Assembly (NCBI GenBank): GCA_021791795.1
Contig: JAJYVX010000009.1
Span: 1 to 34,289 of the forward strand
Direction: 5' to 3'
Source of the DNA: Actinomycetes bacterium
GTDB taxonomy: Bacteria > Actinomycetota > Acidimicrobiia > Acidimicrobiales > Bog-793
DNA: 34,289 nt
Position numbers and translations under genes: made by a program. Numbering within the stretch: the stretch's first letter is position 1; each line of letters starts with the position of its first letter. Below are positions 1 through 10,387 of the stretch, in pieces. A model generated the notes under the pieces. That model saw only the letters and a program-made list of their open reading frames with translations, searched no databases and was not told the DNA's origin.

Positions 1-1522
<1,522 letters not shown>

Positions 1523-1529
1523 CGCCGGA

Positions 1530-2750
1530 TCAAGGCTCGAACAAGCTCGTCTCTCCGGGACGAGAGGGAGAAGGCGAAGCAGCGCGTCCTTCGAAGGCCC
1601 CGAGGAGACCGGACTCTTCCGGCCGGTCGAAATACCGGCTGAGGGGATCGTGCTGGCGCTGGTAGGAGGACCCGATCGGCCGGCCGTAGAGGTGGTCCGG
1701 CGCCTCCAGCATGCGCTCGAAGGTGAGCTTGCAGACGAGTTGGCCGTGGTCGATCATGAACGGCACGTCGTGCGCCCTCACCTCGAGGGCTGCCCGCGAA
1801 CCGTGGAACAGGCGCTCGGCGTCGTAGCCGAAGCCCGGGTCGAAGAAGCCGGCGTAGTGGGTGCGGAGCTCTCCGCTCGTGGGGTCGTAGGCCGTCATCT
1901 CGGCCGCGAGGTGCGGCGGGATGGAGACGGCTTCCTCGGACATGAGCAGGTAGAAGACGTGAGGGCTGAGGACGAGCCGGTCCCCGGGCTCGTGCCTCAC
2001 CTTCTCGAAGAACGGCTCGGGATCGATGGGCGGAGGCTTGGTGAGGTCGAGCAGCGGGGTGTCCTTCCGAGCTCGGTAGCCGACGCGGCCCGCCTGGTCG
2101 CCGATCAGATCGAGCCCCAGGTACAGGCCGTTCGCCGTCACCAGATCCGCGGAGGGAAGCGGCTCCGAACCTCTCCAGAGAAGGGGCGTGTCGCCGTGCA
2201 TCCCGACTATGTCGTCGTCGGTGAGCTGCGTCCTGCCGACCGACAGCCGCAGCTGGTTGAGGCTCATGTTCTCCCTCAGCTTCACCGCGAAGGAGAGGGG
2301 CACGATCTCGAGGTAGAGCGGCCCCTCGTACCCGGGGGCGATCTCGTCGAAGCGTGCGCCTCCTTCCGTGATGACCCGCGCGAAGACGTCGAGCCGACCG
2401 GTCGAGCTCTTCGGGTTCGCCTTGGCGCGGACTGTCCGCGGCAGGAGGAGCTGCTCCTTCAGGGGGACGAGATAGGGCCGCCCCGGATGCAGCACAGCGC
2501 CCTCACGGTGGAGGTCGAGCACCTCCATCTCGAGCTCCTTGTACTTCTCGCTCACGGGCCTCGAGTCAGCGAGGAAGCTGCACCTGAGCCCGTAGGCGGT
2601 CTCGCCGAGCCGCAGGTCGAGGCTTGCGGGCTGGATGTTCTCGGGGGGGACCTCGTACTCCCCGCCGTGGATCACTCCGGCCTCGATGGCTTCGAAGAGA
2701 TGCTGGCTCGCGAGCACGCCGTCGCCTGCAGGCAGTGAGAGGCCCCTCAT
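1530..2750 (-). CDS. dcd: 2'-deoxycytidine 5'-triphosphate deaminase, tandem-domain (long) form
   Basis: Predicted to deaminate dCTP to dUTP for dTMP synthesis. It matches the long, roughly 360-400-residue deaminase type, in which two Dcd/dUTPase-fold domains are fused, not the usual 190-residue protein. Domain 1 contains NIQPASLDLRLG, the AKANPKSSTGRLDVFARV strand and PGYEGPLYLEIVP, which aligns with the PGWEG catalytic-Glu motif. Domain 2 contains YLLMSEEAVSIPPHLAAEM and ELRTHYAGFFDPGFGYD, which aligns with the HxAGFIDPGF motif but lacks the Glu. The C-terminal 40 residues are low-complexity. The ATG at 2750 is preferred because GGAGGA lies 8 nt upstream; an in-frame ATG at 2789 would add 13 basic residues and has no ribosome binding site. 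The gene stands alone, divergent from the Fe-S oxidoreductase gene. Confidence 0.88.
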   Translation of the reverse strand: MRGLSLPAGDGVLASQHLFEAIEAGVIHGGEYEVPPENIQPASLDLRLGETAYGLRCSFLADSRPVSEKYKELEMEVLDLHREGAVLHPGRPYLVPLKEQLLLPRTVRAKANPKSSTGRLDVFARVITEGGARFDEIAPGYEGPLYLEIVPLSFAVKLRENMSLNQLRLSVGRTQLTDDDIVGMHGDTPLLWRGSEPLPSADLVTANGLYLGLDLIGDQAGRVGYRARKDTPLLDLTKPPPIDPEPFFEKVRHEPGDRLVLSPHVFYLLMSEEAVSIPPHLAAEMTAYDPTSGELRTHYAGFFDPGFGYDAERLFHGSRAALEVRAHDVPFMIDHGQLVCKLTFERMLEAPDHLYGRPIGSSYQRQHDPLSRYFDRPEESGLLGAFEGRAASPSPSRPGETSLFEP

Positions 2751-2840
2751 CGCGGCATTCCTCCGAGCGCTCGCACGGGCATGGCGCATCGTACCGAGGT
2801 GGCCGCTCGACCGGAATTTGCCCGAGTGCGCGAGAACGAA

Positions 2841-2870
2841 TTACCGCTCGGAGAGCAGGGATAATAGATT
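2841..2870 (+). promoter_or_regulatory. Putative promoter of the Fe-S oxidoreductase gene, leaderless layout
   Basis: TTACCG (2841-2846) and TAGATT (2865-2870) are separated by 18 bp. The -10-like hexamer ends 8 nt before the GTG start at 2879, and no Shine-Dalgarno sequence lies between them, so transcription would begin at or next to the start codon. The AT-rich patch stands out in a very GC-rich region. The -35 match is weak. Confidence 0.45.
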
Positions 2871-2878
2871 CCGCCGCT

Positions 2879-5107
2879 GTGCTGGACAGGTATCCGGTCG
2901 CGTTGGCCCTGAGCGCCTTCGCGCTGGCAATAGCGGGTCGGCGGCTCTTCTACCTCTACAGCATGGTGAGAGCGGGCAAGCCGGCCCCGGGGCGTCTCTC
3001 GCATTGGAGAAGGCGCGCCGAGGTGGAGCTGGCGGAGGTGGGTGGGCAGAAGCGCCTCCTGCGCTGGAGGCTCTCCGGGCTCGCCCACGCGTTCACGTTC
3101 TGGGGCTTCACCATCCTTCTTCTCACCATCATCGAGGCGTACGGTGACACGTTCCAGCCCACCTTCCACATCCCCGGCATCGGGACCAATCCGATCGTCG
3201 GGTTCATAGAGGACTTCTTCATAGTCGCCGTCCTCGTGGCCCTCATCGTCTTCAGCGTCATCCGCCTCGTCTACGACCCGAAGCGGATCGGGCGCTCGAG
3301 CCGCTTCTACGGCTCGCACACCGGAGCTGCCTGGGTGACGCTCGCGCTAATAGCGGGCGTGATGATCACGCTCCTCATGTACCGGGCGGCGCAGACGCGG
3401 GTGCCGGGCGACTTCCCCTACAGCCACTGGGCGTTCGCGTCCTGGGGCGTCGGAAGCCTCTTCGGGCCCGTGTCCGTAGCGACGGCGAGGGCCATCGAGA
3501 CGGTGTTCATCGACGTCAACATCGCCGTCATCGTCGGCTTCCTCGTCTTCGTCGTCTACTCGAAGCACCTGCACATCTTCATGGCGCCGATCAACGTTGC
3601 CTTCTCCCGCCAGCCGCGAGCCCTCGGCGCACTCGACAAGACGCCGGACATGGATGTCGAGAACCTCGACGCGGACACCGTCTTCGGCGCGGGGAAGATC
3701 GGCGACCTCACCTGGAAGCAGTTGCTCGACCTCGTCACCTGCACCGAGTGCGGGCGGTGCCAGAGCCAGTGTCCTGCCTGGAACACCGGCAAGCCGCTCA
3801 GCCCGAAGCTCGTCATCATGGACCTTCGCGACGAGATGTTCCGCACCCACAAGAAGAAGAGCCTCGGGTCGGACACCACCGCGCCCGCTTCGACGAGCAC
3901 CGAGGCCACCGGGGGCGACTCGGCGAAAGCGAAGAGCGCCGTGAAGGCCCCCCTCGAGGAGCGGCACCTCGTTCCCGAGGTGATCGATCCCGACGTGCTC
4001 TGGTCCTGCACGACGTGCGGCGCTTGCGTCGAGCAGTGCCCGGTCGACATCGAGCACGTCGACGCGATCGTCGACATGCGCCGCTACGAGGTGCTGATCG
4101 AGTCCCGCTTCCCGTCCGAGGCCGGTCTCATGCTGCGCAACATCGAGAACCGCGGCGACCCATGGGGTCTCGGAGCGGCGAAACGCCTCGAGTGGACCGA
4201 AGCCCTCGACTTCGACATACCCGTCGTGGACGACCGGATGCCCGAGGAGGTGGAGTACCTCTTCTGGGTCGGCTGTGCCGGCGCCCTCGACGAGCGGGCG
4301 CGAAAGACCACCCAATCGATCGCGCGGCTTCTTCACCAGGCAGGGGTGACCTTCGCCCTGCTCGGGCCGAAGGAGTCCTGCACCGGCGACCCGGCGAGGC
4401 GGCTCGGCAACGAGTACCTCTTCCAGATGCAGGCGATGCAGAACGTCGAGACCCTCTCCGCCACCGGCACGAAGAAGGTCATCGCCTCCTGCCCGCACTG
4501 CTTCAACTCGCTCGGCAAGGAGTACCCCGCACTCGGCGGCGACTTCGAGGTGATCCACCACTCGCAGCTCCTCGGTCGCCTCGTGGCAGACGGCCGGCTG
4601 CGCCCGGACCGCTTCGACGCCAAGGTGACCTACCACGACCCGTGCTACCTCGGCCGGCACAGCAGGGTCTACGACCCGCCGCGCTCGGTCATCGAGTCGG
4701 TGCCGGGAGTCCAGTCGATAGAGATGCACCGCTGCCGCGAGCGCGGTTTCTGCTGCGGAGCAGGTGGTGCCCGCATGTGGCTCGAGGAGCGGATCGGCAA
4801 GCGCGTGAACCTGGAGCGGATGGACGAAGCGCTCGGCACGGGTGCCGACGTGGTCTCGACCGCCTGCCCGTACTGCCTCATCATGCTCGACGACGCCGTG
4901 AAGGAGCGCCAGCGCGACGAGGAGGTGTCCGTCATGGACATCGCCCAGGTGCTCGAGCGCTCCATGGCGCCCGCGCGCCTCGGAGCGGCCTCACCAGCCT
5001 CTCCGCAGACCACTCTCGACGACTCGGCGGGCTCGGGCGCCGAGATGGTCCCGGAAACGGGGTCGGGCGCGCCGCCGGGCGGGCCGGCACCCGAGCAGCC
5101 GGCCTGA
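2879..5107 (+). CDS. Membrane-bound Fe-S oxidoreductase, EtfD/HdrD-like (ETF:menaquinone dehydrogenase type)
   Basis: A 742-residue protein with the architecture of the actinobacterial EtfD family (mycobacterial Rv0338c type), which passes electrons from electron-transfer flavoprotein to menaquinone during fatty-acid beta-oxidation. Residues 1-240 carry about five to six membrane helices (NarI-like, for example AFTFWGFTILLLTII and FIVAVLVALIVFSVI). Two 4Fe-4S clusters follow: CTECGRCQSQCP (Cys288, 291, 294, 298) and CTTCGACVEQCP, separated by a low-complexity insert. Two cysteine-rich CCG-type domains then contain CPHCFNS, CYLGRHSRVYDPPR and CCGAGGARMW. The last 40 residues are Pro/Gly/Ser-rich. 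The GTG at 2879 is chosen because the first membrane segment begins right after it and a -10-like element precedes it; the frame is open further upstream but that part reads as non-coding. No etfAB lies nearby, so the partner is inferred from the family. Confidence 0.87.
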   Translation: MLDRYPVALALSAFALAIAGRRLFYLYSMVRAGKPAPGRLSHWRRRAEVELAEVGGQKRLLRWRLSGLAHAFTFWGFTILLLTIIEAYGDTFQPTFHIPGIGTNPIVGFIEDFFIVAVLVALIVFSVIRLVYDPKRIGRSSRFYGSHTGAAWVTLALIAGVMITLLMYRAAQTRVPGDFPYSHWAFASWGVGSLFGPVSVATARAIETVFIDVNIAVIVGFLVFVVYSKHLHIFMAPINVAFSRQPRALGALDKTPDMDVENLDADTVFGAGKIGDLTWKQLLDLVTCTECGRCQSQCPAWNTGKPLSPKLVIMDLRDEMFRTHKKKSLGSDTTAPASTSTEATGGDSAKAKSAVKAPLEERHLVPEVIDPDVLWSCTTCGACVEQCPVDIEHVDAIVDMRRYEVLIESRFPSEAGLMLRNIENRGDPWGLGAAKRLEWTEALDFDIPVVDDRMPEEVEYLFWVGCAGALDERARKTTQSIARLLHQAGVTFALLGPKESCTGDPARRLGNEYLFQMQAMQNVETLSATGTKKVIASCPHCFNSLGKEYPALGGDFEVIHHSQLLGRLVADGRLRPDRFDAKVTYHDPCYLGRHSRVYDPPRSVIESVPGVQSIEMHRCRERGFCCGAGGARMWLEERIGKRVNLERMDEALGTGADVVSTACPYCLIMLDDAVKERQRDEEVSVMDIAQVLERSMAPARLGAASPASPQTTLDDSAGSGAEMVPETGSGAPPGGPAPEQPA

Positions 5108-5122
5108 GAGTCGGCGCCTGTC

Positions 5123-5866
5123 TCAGCCGGCTTGCCGGGCGACAGCCTCGGCAGCCGCCGCGGCAGCGGCCGGGTCGCCGAGGTAGCGGGCGGACACGAG
5201 GTTGAAGGCTCTGTCGAGCTCGTAGACGCGTGGGAACCCCGTCGGTATGTCGAGGCCGGCTATCGCCTCGTCCGAGATGGACTCGAGGTGCTTCGCGAGC
5301 GCCCGGAGGCTGTTCCCGTGGGCGACGACGAAGACGGTCCGGCCGGAGGAGAGCTCGGGTGCGATGGCGTCGTCCCAATATGGGAGGAGCCGCAGCAGCA
5401 CGTCCTTCAGGCACTCGGTCGCCGGAAGGGCCGAAGGCGGTACCCCGCGGTAGCGCGGGTCGTTCGCCGGGTGGTTGGGATCGTCCAGCGCGACCGGTGC
5501 GGGCGGCACGTCATAGCTCCGCCGCCAGAGCTTCACCTGCTCGGCGCCGTAGCGATCGGCCGTCTCCTTCTTGTTCAACCCCTGCAACGCGCCGTAGTGC
5601 CGCTCGTTGAGGCGCCAGTGCCGCCGCACCGGGAGGTAGCTGAGCTCCATCTCGTCGAGCGCGAGGTTCGCCGTGCGCACCGCGCGGGTGAGAAGTGACG
5701 TGTGCACCGAGTCGATGTGGAGCTCCTGCTCGCCGGCGAGCAGCCTGCCGGCGACCCTCGCCTCCTCCTCGCCGGCGTCCGTGAGGTCGACGTCCGTCCA
5801 TCCGGTGAAGCGGTTCTCGGCGTTCCAGGTGCTCTGGCCGTGGCGCAGGGTGACAAGTGTTGGCAC
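5123..5866 (-). CDS. gpmA: 2,3-bisphosphoglycerate-dependent phosphoglycerate mutase
   Basis: Interconverts 3-phosphoglycerate and 2-phosphoglycerate in glycolysis and gluconeogenesis through a phosphohistidine intermediate. The 247-residue length is normal for GpmA. The N terminus LVTLRHGQSTWNAENRFTGW holds the RHG catalytic histidine (His9) and the substrate loop. WRLNERHYGALQGLNKKE supplies the acid residue and substrate contacts. The second catalytic histidine is in FVVAHGNSLRALAKHLE. The C-terminal tail is Ala-rich. The GTG at 5866 is preceded by AAAGGA at suitable spacing. The gene is convergent with the Fe-S oxidoreductase, with only 15 bp between the two stops, and is divergent from the FAD oxidase gene across a 43-bp shared promoter region. 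Confidence 0.96.
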   Translation of the reverse strand: MPTLVTLRHGQSTWNAENRFTGWTDVDLTDAGEEEARVAGRLLAGEQELHIDSVHTSLLTRAVRTANLALDEMELSYLPVRRHWRLNERHYGALQGLNKKETADRYGAEQVKLWRRSYDVPPAPVALDDPNHPANDPRYRGVPPSALPATECLKDVLLRLLPYWDDAIAPELSSGRTVFVVAHGNSLRALAKHLESISDEAIAGLDIPTGFPRVYELDRAFNLVSARYLGDPAAAAAAAEAVARQAG

Positions 5867-5874
5867 GTTGATCC

Positions 5875-5903
5875 TTTAACACGGGACGAAGCACATTTAC
5901 CAT
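5875..5903 (+). promoter_or_regulatory. Putative leaderless promoter of the FAD oxidase gene
   Basis: TTTAAC (5875-5880), a 17-bp spacer and TACCAT (5898-5903) end 6 nt before the ATG at 5910. There is no Shine-Dalgarno sequence between the -10 and the ATG. The 43-bp gap is shared with the divergent gpmA gene. Confidence 0.5.
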
Positions 5904-5909
5904 TCCGCG

Positions 5910-7517
5910 ATGCGCCGGCGCGAGTTCCTCTCTCTCTGCGGTGGCGCTATGGCGGGGAGCGTGCTCGCCGCTTGCAGCTCGGCGACTTCGGCGACTACCA
6001 CGACATCGGGCACCGGCCCGACGACTACTGCGGGAACGGGGACCGGCACATCGACTTCGACGACGTCGACCACCGCGGTGCCGAGCGACCTCTCCGGTCT
6101 CGCTCGCGCCATCAGAGGCGAGCTCGTCCTTCCGTCCTCCGCCGCCTACGGGACGGCCGTGCAGTCCTACAACCCGGTCTTCGACGGGGCGCATCCGCTC
6201 GCCGTCGCCTACGTCGAGTCGGCCTCCGACGTCGCAGCGGTCGTCGGCTACGGCCGCGACCGGAACGTGCCTCTTTCGATCCGCTCGGGCGGTCACTGCT
6301 ACGGAGGCTGGTCGACAGGTCCGGGCGTCGTGATCGACGTCACCCGCCTCGACGCGGTGACCGTGTCGGGGGGCACCGTGACGGCCGGCTCCGGCACGCG
6401 GCTCGTCGACTTCTACGCGGCCATGGCGCCGCACGGGCTCGCCGTGCCCGGGGGATCGTGCCCGACGGTGGGCCTCGCCGGGTTGGCACTCGGCGGCGGC
6501 CTCGGCGTGCTCGACCGGAAGCTCGGCCTCACGAGCGACAACATGGTGCACGCCGAGGTGGTGCTCGCTTCGGGAGAGGTCGTCACGTGCTCCGAGTCCT
6601 CCCACTCCGACCTCTTCTGGGCACTGAGAGGCGCAGGCGGGGGGAGCTTCGGTGTGGTGACGCGGATGGCGTTTCGCCCCAGTCCGATCGGAGATCTGGG
6701 GCTTCTCACCCTCGTGTGGCCCTGGTCCGCGGCTCCGCGAGCGGTCGCAGCCTGGCAGCGTTGGGCACCGACGGCTCCCGACGAGCTGTGGTCGAACTGC
6801 CTGCTGCTCGCGAGCCAGAGCACCCCGACAGGCACGGCGCCGGTCGCCCGGATCACCGGTGTCTACGCCGGCGGCCAGTCGCAGCTCCAGCCCCTCGTCG
6901 ACGATCTCATCTCCGCCGTGGGCAGCCAGCCCTTCGACGACTTCGTCGGCTCCGCCGCCTACCTGCAGACGATGCTCATCGAGGCAGGATGCGACGGCGA
7001 CACGTTGCCGGAGTGCCACCTGCCGAGCGTCAACCCGCATGGCATCCTCACGCGGGCACCCTTCGCGGCGAAGTCCGACTTCGTCTCCGTGCCTTTCTCG
7101 AGCGCCGCCATCTCCCGGTTGCTCGCCGCGGTCGAGGCTCGTGAGGCATCTCCGGTGCTGTCGGGCGGCGGCATCGCCCTCGACGCCGCCGGCGGCGCGG
7201 TGAACCGCGTCGCCGCCGGCGCCACGGCCTTCGTCCACCGGGACGCCCTCTTCAGCATGCAGTACAGCGCCAACTGGCCGAACGGTGCGGCGGCATCGCT
7301 CGTGCAGGCGAACATGACCTGGCTGAGCGACGCCTGGCAGTCGATGCGACCGTACGTCAACGGCCAGGCGTACCAGAACTACGCGGACCCTCAGCTGACC
7401 GACTGGGCGGAGGCGTACTACGGCTCCAACCTCCCCCGTCTCGAACAGGTGAAGGCCGCCTACGACCCGCACGACCTCTGGCGCTTTCCCCAGTCGATCC
7501 CCCTGCCCAGCTCCTAG
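5910..7517 (+). CDS. Tat-exported FAD-linked oxidase with BBE domain, probable lipoprotein
   Basis: A 535-residue secreted flavoprotein of the berberine bridge enzyme/FAD_binding_4 family, which oxidises sugars, alcohols or small aromatic and alkaloid substrates with O2. Residues 2-7 (RRREFL) resemble a twin-arginine signal, and the hydrophobic stretch ends in a lipobox LAAC (Cys22). A Ser/Thr/Gly linker (about 23-58) suits a surface-tethered lipoprotein. The FAD domain contains RSGGHCYGGWS with His129 and GGSCPTVGLAGLALGGGLG with Cys184. These are the positions that attach FAD at two points (8-alpha-histidyl and 6-S-cysteinyl) in this family. The BBE segment near the C terminus reads YQNYADPQLTDWAEAYYG followed by YDPHDLWRFPQSI. 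The substrate cannot be predicted, and the neighbours are housekeeping genes. Confidence 0.9.
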   Translation: MRRREFLSLCGGAMAGSVLAACSSATSATTTTSGTGPTTTAGTGTGTSTSTTSTTAVPSDLSGLARAIRGELVLPSSAAYGTAVQSYNPVFDGAHPLAVAYVESASDVAAVVGYGRDRNVPLSIRSGGHCYGGWSTGPGVVIDVTRLDAVTVSGGTVTAGSGTRLVDFYAAMAPHGLAVPGGSCPTVGLAGLALGGGLGVLDRKLGLTSDNMVHAEVVLASGEVVTCSESSHSDLFWALRGAGGGSFGVVTRMAFRPSPIGDLGLLTLVWPWSAAPRAVAAWQRWAPTAPDELWSNCLLLASQSTPTGTAPVARITGVYAGGQSQLQPLVDDLISAVGSQPFDDFVGSAAYLQTMLIEAGCDGDTLPECHLPSVNPHGILTRAPFAAKSDFVSVPFSSAAISRLLAAVEAREASPVLSGGGIALDAAGGAVNRVAAGATAFVHRDALFSMQYSANWPNGAAASLVQANMTWLSDAWQSMRPYVNGQAYQNYADPQLTDWAEAYYGSNLPRLEQVKAAYDPHDLWRFPQSIPLPSS

Positions 7518-7608
7518 CGCTCGCTCTTCTTGCTGGCCGTCGGCCGGTCGTCAGTAGGCTCGCCGCGAGGCCAGAGAGCCGACCGCAGATTGAACAGGAG
7601 CAGGGAAA

Positions 7609-10254
7609 GTGCCCTACGTCTTCGACTTCGACCACTCCCACCCACGCCCCCCGATGCAGATGAAGGACCTGCTCGGCGGCAAGGGCGCCAACCTGGCGGA
7701 GATGACGTCGGTGCTCGGACTGCCCGTACCGCACGGCTTCACGATCTCGACGGACGCTTGCCGCTCCTACATGACCGGTGGCTGGCCCGACGGCCTCTCG
7801 GCTGAGGTGGACGACCACCTTGCACGGCTGGAGCAGGCGATGGGCCGCAAGCTCGGCGACCCGGACGAGCCGCTCCTCGTCTCCGTACGCTCCGGGGCGA
7901 AGTTCTCCATGCCCGGCATGATGGACACCGTCCTCAACCTAGGCCTGAACGACAAGTCGGTGCAGGGCCTCGCCCAGCAGACAAGCGACGAACGTTTCGC
8001 CTACGACTCCTACCGACGCTTCGTCCAGATGTACGGGCGCATCGTGCTCGGCATACCCGGGGAGAAGCTCGAGCGGCCGCTCGAGGAGGCGAAGGAGAGG
8101 GCCGGCGCGTCCTCGGACGCCGAGCTCCCGGCCGAGACCCTCCGCGGGCTCGTCGACGAGTTGAAGGACCTGGTGCGGGAAGAGACGGGCGAGGCCTTCC
8201 CCGAGCAGCCGCTCGACCAGCTCCGCGGCGCAATCGAAGCGGTGTTCGAGTCGTGGAACGGGGCCCGCGCAATCGCGTACCGGGTGAGGGAGCGTATCCC
8301 GCACGACCTCGGCACGGCCGTGAACGTCCAGGCCATGGTGTTCGGCAACCGGGACGACAACTCCGGCACAGGAGTGGGGTTCACCCGCGACCCCGCGACC
8401 GGTGCGCAGGGGGCGTACGGCGACTTCTTGGTCAACGCCCAGGGCGAGGACGTCGTCGCGGGCATCCGCAACACCGAACCGCTCGCCGCGATCGAGGGCA
8501 GGTTCCCCCGTATCTATGCCGAATTGATGGAGATATTCGCCCGTCTCGAGGCGCACTACCGCGACATGTGCGACACCGAGTTCACGATCGAGCAGGAAAA
8601 GCTCTGGATGCTGCAGACACGCGTGGGCAAGCGCACCGGCAGGGCGGCCTTGAAGATGGCGGTCGACATGGCCGACGACCCCGTCATCCACCTGTCGCAC
8701 GCCGAGGCAGTGCAGCGAGTCGGAGCCGAGCACGTCGACCAGGTCCTGCACCCGCAGTTCGCCGACCACTCGACACCCCCGCTGACAAAGGGCCTCGGCG
8801 CCTCGCCCGGCGCCGCCGTGGGCAGTGTCGTCTTCACGGCTGACGACGCTGAGGCTCAGGCGGCGGACGGCGCCCACGTCATCCTGGTGAGGAACGAGAC
8901 CAGCCCTGACGACGTGCACGGCATGCTCGCGGCGCAAGGGATACTCACCGCGCGGGGAGGACTCGTCAGCCACGCTGCGGTCGTCGCCCGCGGCTGGGGG
9001 AAGCCGGCCGTCGTCGGTGCAGAACAGATACGGGTCGATACAAGGGCGAAGTCGTTCCGGGTCGGCGACACCGTCGTCCGGGAAGGAGATGTCATCTCGA
9101 TCGACGGATCTTCCGGCCTCGTGATCGAGGGCGCCGTCGAGCTCACGGAGGCCGAGCCGCCCGAGGAGCTTCAGCGCATCCTCGGATGGGCGGACGAGAT
9201 CAGGCACGGCAAGCTCGGGGTGAGGGCGAACGCGGACAACGGCCCTGACGCGGCGAACGCCCGGCGGCTCGGCGCCGAGGGGATCGGCCTCTGCCGCACG
9301 GAGCACATGTTCCTCGGCGACGACCGCCTGCCCATCGTGCGGCGGATGATCCTCGCGGGGAACGCGGAAGAGGAGACCGCCGCCCTCGAGGAGCTGCGAG
9401 TGGCGCAGCGCTCGGACTTCACCGAGATCCTCGAAGCCATGGACGGCCTCCCCGTAGTGGTGCGACTGCTGGACCCACCGCTGCACGAGTTCCTGCCCGA
9501 CGTCGAGTGGCTGGCGATAAAGGAGGCGAAGGAAGGGTTGAACGAGGAGGAGCAGAGGCTCTACGACGCAGCCCGAGCCTGGCGCGAGGCGAACCCCATG
9601 CTCGGCACTCGCGGGGTTCGCCTAGGCGTGCTCAAGCCCGGCCTCTACGCCATGCAGGTCCGGGCGCTCATGGAGGCAGCCGTCGACCGGGTCCGGGCCG
9701 GCGGGAGGCCCATGGTCGAGGTGATGATCCCTCTCACCGTCTCCCGCGAGGAGCTGGCGCTCGCTCGCAGCTGGGTCGAAGCGGCCGTCGCCGAGGTCGA
9801 GGAGTCCGCCACGAGCGAGGGCGAGAGGGTCGAGGTCACGATCGGAACGATGATCGAGACTCCCCGCGCCGCGCTCGTCGCCGGCGAGATCGCCGAGGTC
9901 GCCGACTTCTTCTCCTTCGGCACGAACGACCTCACCCAGATGACCTTCGGCTTCAGCCGCGACGACGTGGAGGGTCGGATGATGTCGGCCTACCTCGAGA
10001 AGGGCCTCCTCCGGGCGAACCCGTTCGAGAACGTCGACCCCGAGGGGGTGGGAGAGCTGGTGCGGGTCGCGGTGGAACGGGGCCGGGCGACCCGGCCGGA
10101 CCTGAAGTGCGGAGTCTGCGGCGAGCACGGCGGCGACCCGTCGTCCATCGACCTGTTCTTCAAGGCGGGCCTCGACTACGTGAGCTGCTCCCCCTTCAGG
10201 GTCCCGATCGCCCGGCTCGCCGCCGCGCAGTCGGTGCTCGCCTCGTCGAGCTGA
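7609..10254 (+). CDS. ppdK: Pyruvate, phosphate dikinase
   Basis: Catalyses pyruvate + ATP + Pi to phosphoenolpyruvate + AMP + PPi, reversibly, through a swivelling phosphohistidine domain. The 881-residue length is standard. The N-terminal ATP-grasp domain contains LLGGKGANLAEMTSVLGLPVPHGF and FSMPGMMDTVLNLGLND. The phosphohistidine motif GGLVSHAAVVARGWGKPAVVGA carries His455. The C-terminal TIM-barrel contains LGAEGIGLCRTEHMF, MLGTRGVRLG, MIETPRAALVAGEIA, FFSFGTNDLTQMTFGFSRDD and the catalytic cysteine region CGVCGEHGGDP (Cys837). The GTG at 7609 is supported by AGGAG and AGGGA about 3-8 nt upstream. With gpmA 1.7 kb away, it points to glycolytic/gluconeogenic flux around PEP, although the genes are not in one operon. 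No PPDK regulatory protein gene is next to it. Confidence 0.97.
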   Translation: MPYVFDFDHSHPRPPMQMKDLLGGKGANLAEMTSVLGLPVPHGFTISTDACRSYMTGGWPDGLSAEVDDHLARLEQAMGRKLGDPDEPLLVSVRSGAKFSMPGMMDTVLNLGLNDKSVQGLAQQTSDERFAYDSYRRFVQMYGRIVLGIPGEKLERPLEEAKERAGASSDAELPAETLRGLVDELKDLVREETGEAFPEQPLDQLRGAIEAVFESWNGARAIAYRVRERIPHDLGTAVNVQAMVFGNRDDNSGTGVGFTRDPATGAQGAYGDFLVNAQGEDVVAGIRNTEPLAAIEGRFPRIYAELMEIFARLEAHYRDMCDTEFTIEQEKLWMLQTRVGKRTGRAALKMAVDMADDPVIHLSHAEAVQRVGAEHVDQVLHPQFADHSTPPLTKGLGASPGAAVGSVVFTADDAEAQAADGAHVILVRNETSPDDVHGMLAAQGILTARGGLVSHAAVVARGWGKPAVVGAEQIRVDTRAKSFRVGDTVVREGDVISIDGSSGLVIEGAVELTEAEPPEELQRILGWADEIRHGKLGVRANADNGPDAANARRLGAEGIGLCRTEHMFLGDDRLPIVRRMILAGNAEEETAALEELRVAQRSDFTEILEAMDGLPVVVRLLDPPLHEFLPDVEWLAIKEAKEGLNEEEQRLYDAARAWREANPMLGTRGVRLGVLKPGLYAMQVRALMEAAVDRVRAGGRPMVEVMIPLTVSREELALARSWVEAAVAEVEESATSEGERVEVTIGTMIETPRAALVAGEIAEVADFFSFGTNDLTQMTFGFSRDDVEGRMMSAYLEKGLLRANPFENVDPEGVGELVRVAVERGRATRPDLKCGVCGEHGGDPSSIDLFFKAGLDYVSCSPFRVPIARLAAAQSVLASSS

Positions 10255-10387
10255 GACGGGGCCACGTCTCGGAGATCTGCACCCGCCGTGTAACGCGGGC
10301 TGTGGGCGCTGCCATTGAATGAAGAGGACCGAAGGCGCCTCCTCGGCGAGAGCGACGCCTTCGCCCGGACCAGCGGACAAGACGGGA

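Noticed and set aside
5511-7472. 653-codon minus-strand open frame opposite the FAD oxidase
   Set aside because: The plus-strand protein has complete flavoprotein motifs and a signal peptide. The antisense translation is Arg/Gly/His-rich with no recognisable domain.
7535-7545. Intrinsic terminator GGCCG-T-CGGCC after the FAD oxidase gene
   Set aside because: The arms are too short with almost no loop and no following T-tract.
7939-9486. 515-codon minus-strand open frame opposite ppdK
   Set aside because: It mirrors the strongly conserved PPDK coding sequence and has no recognisable domain.
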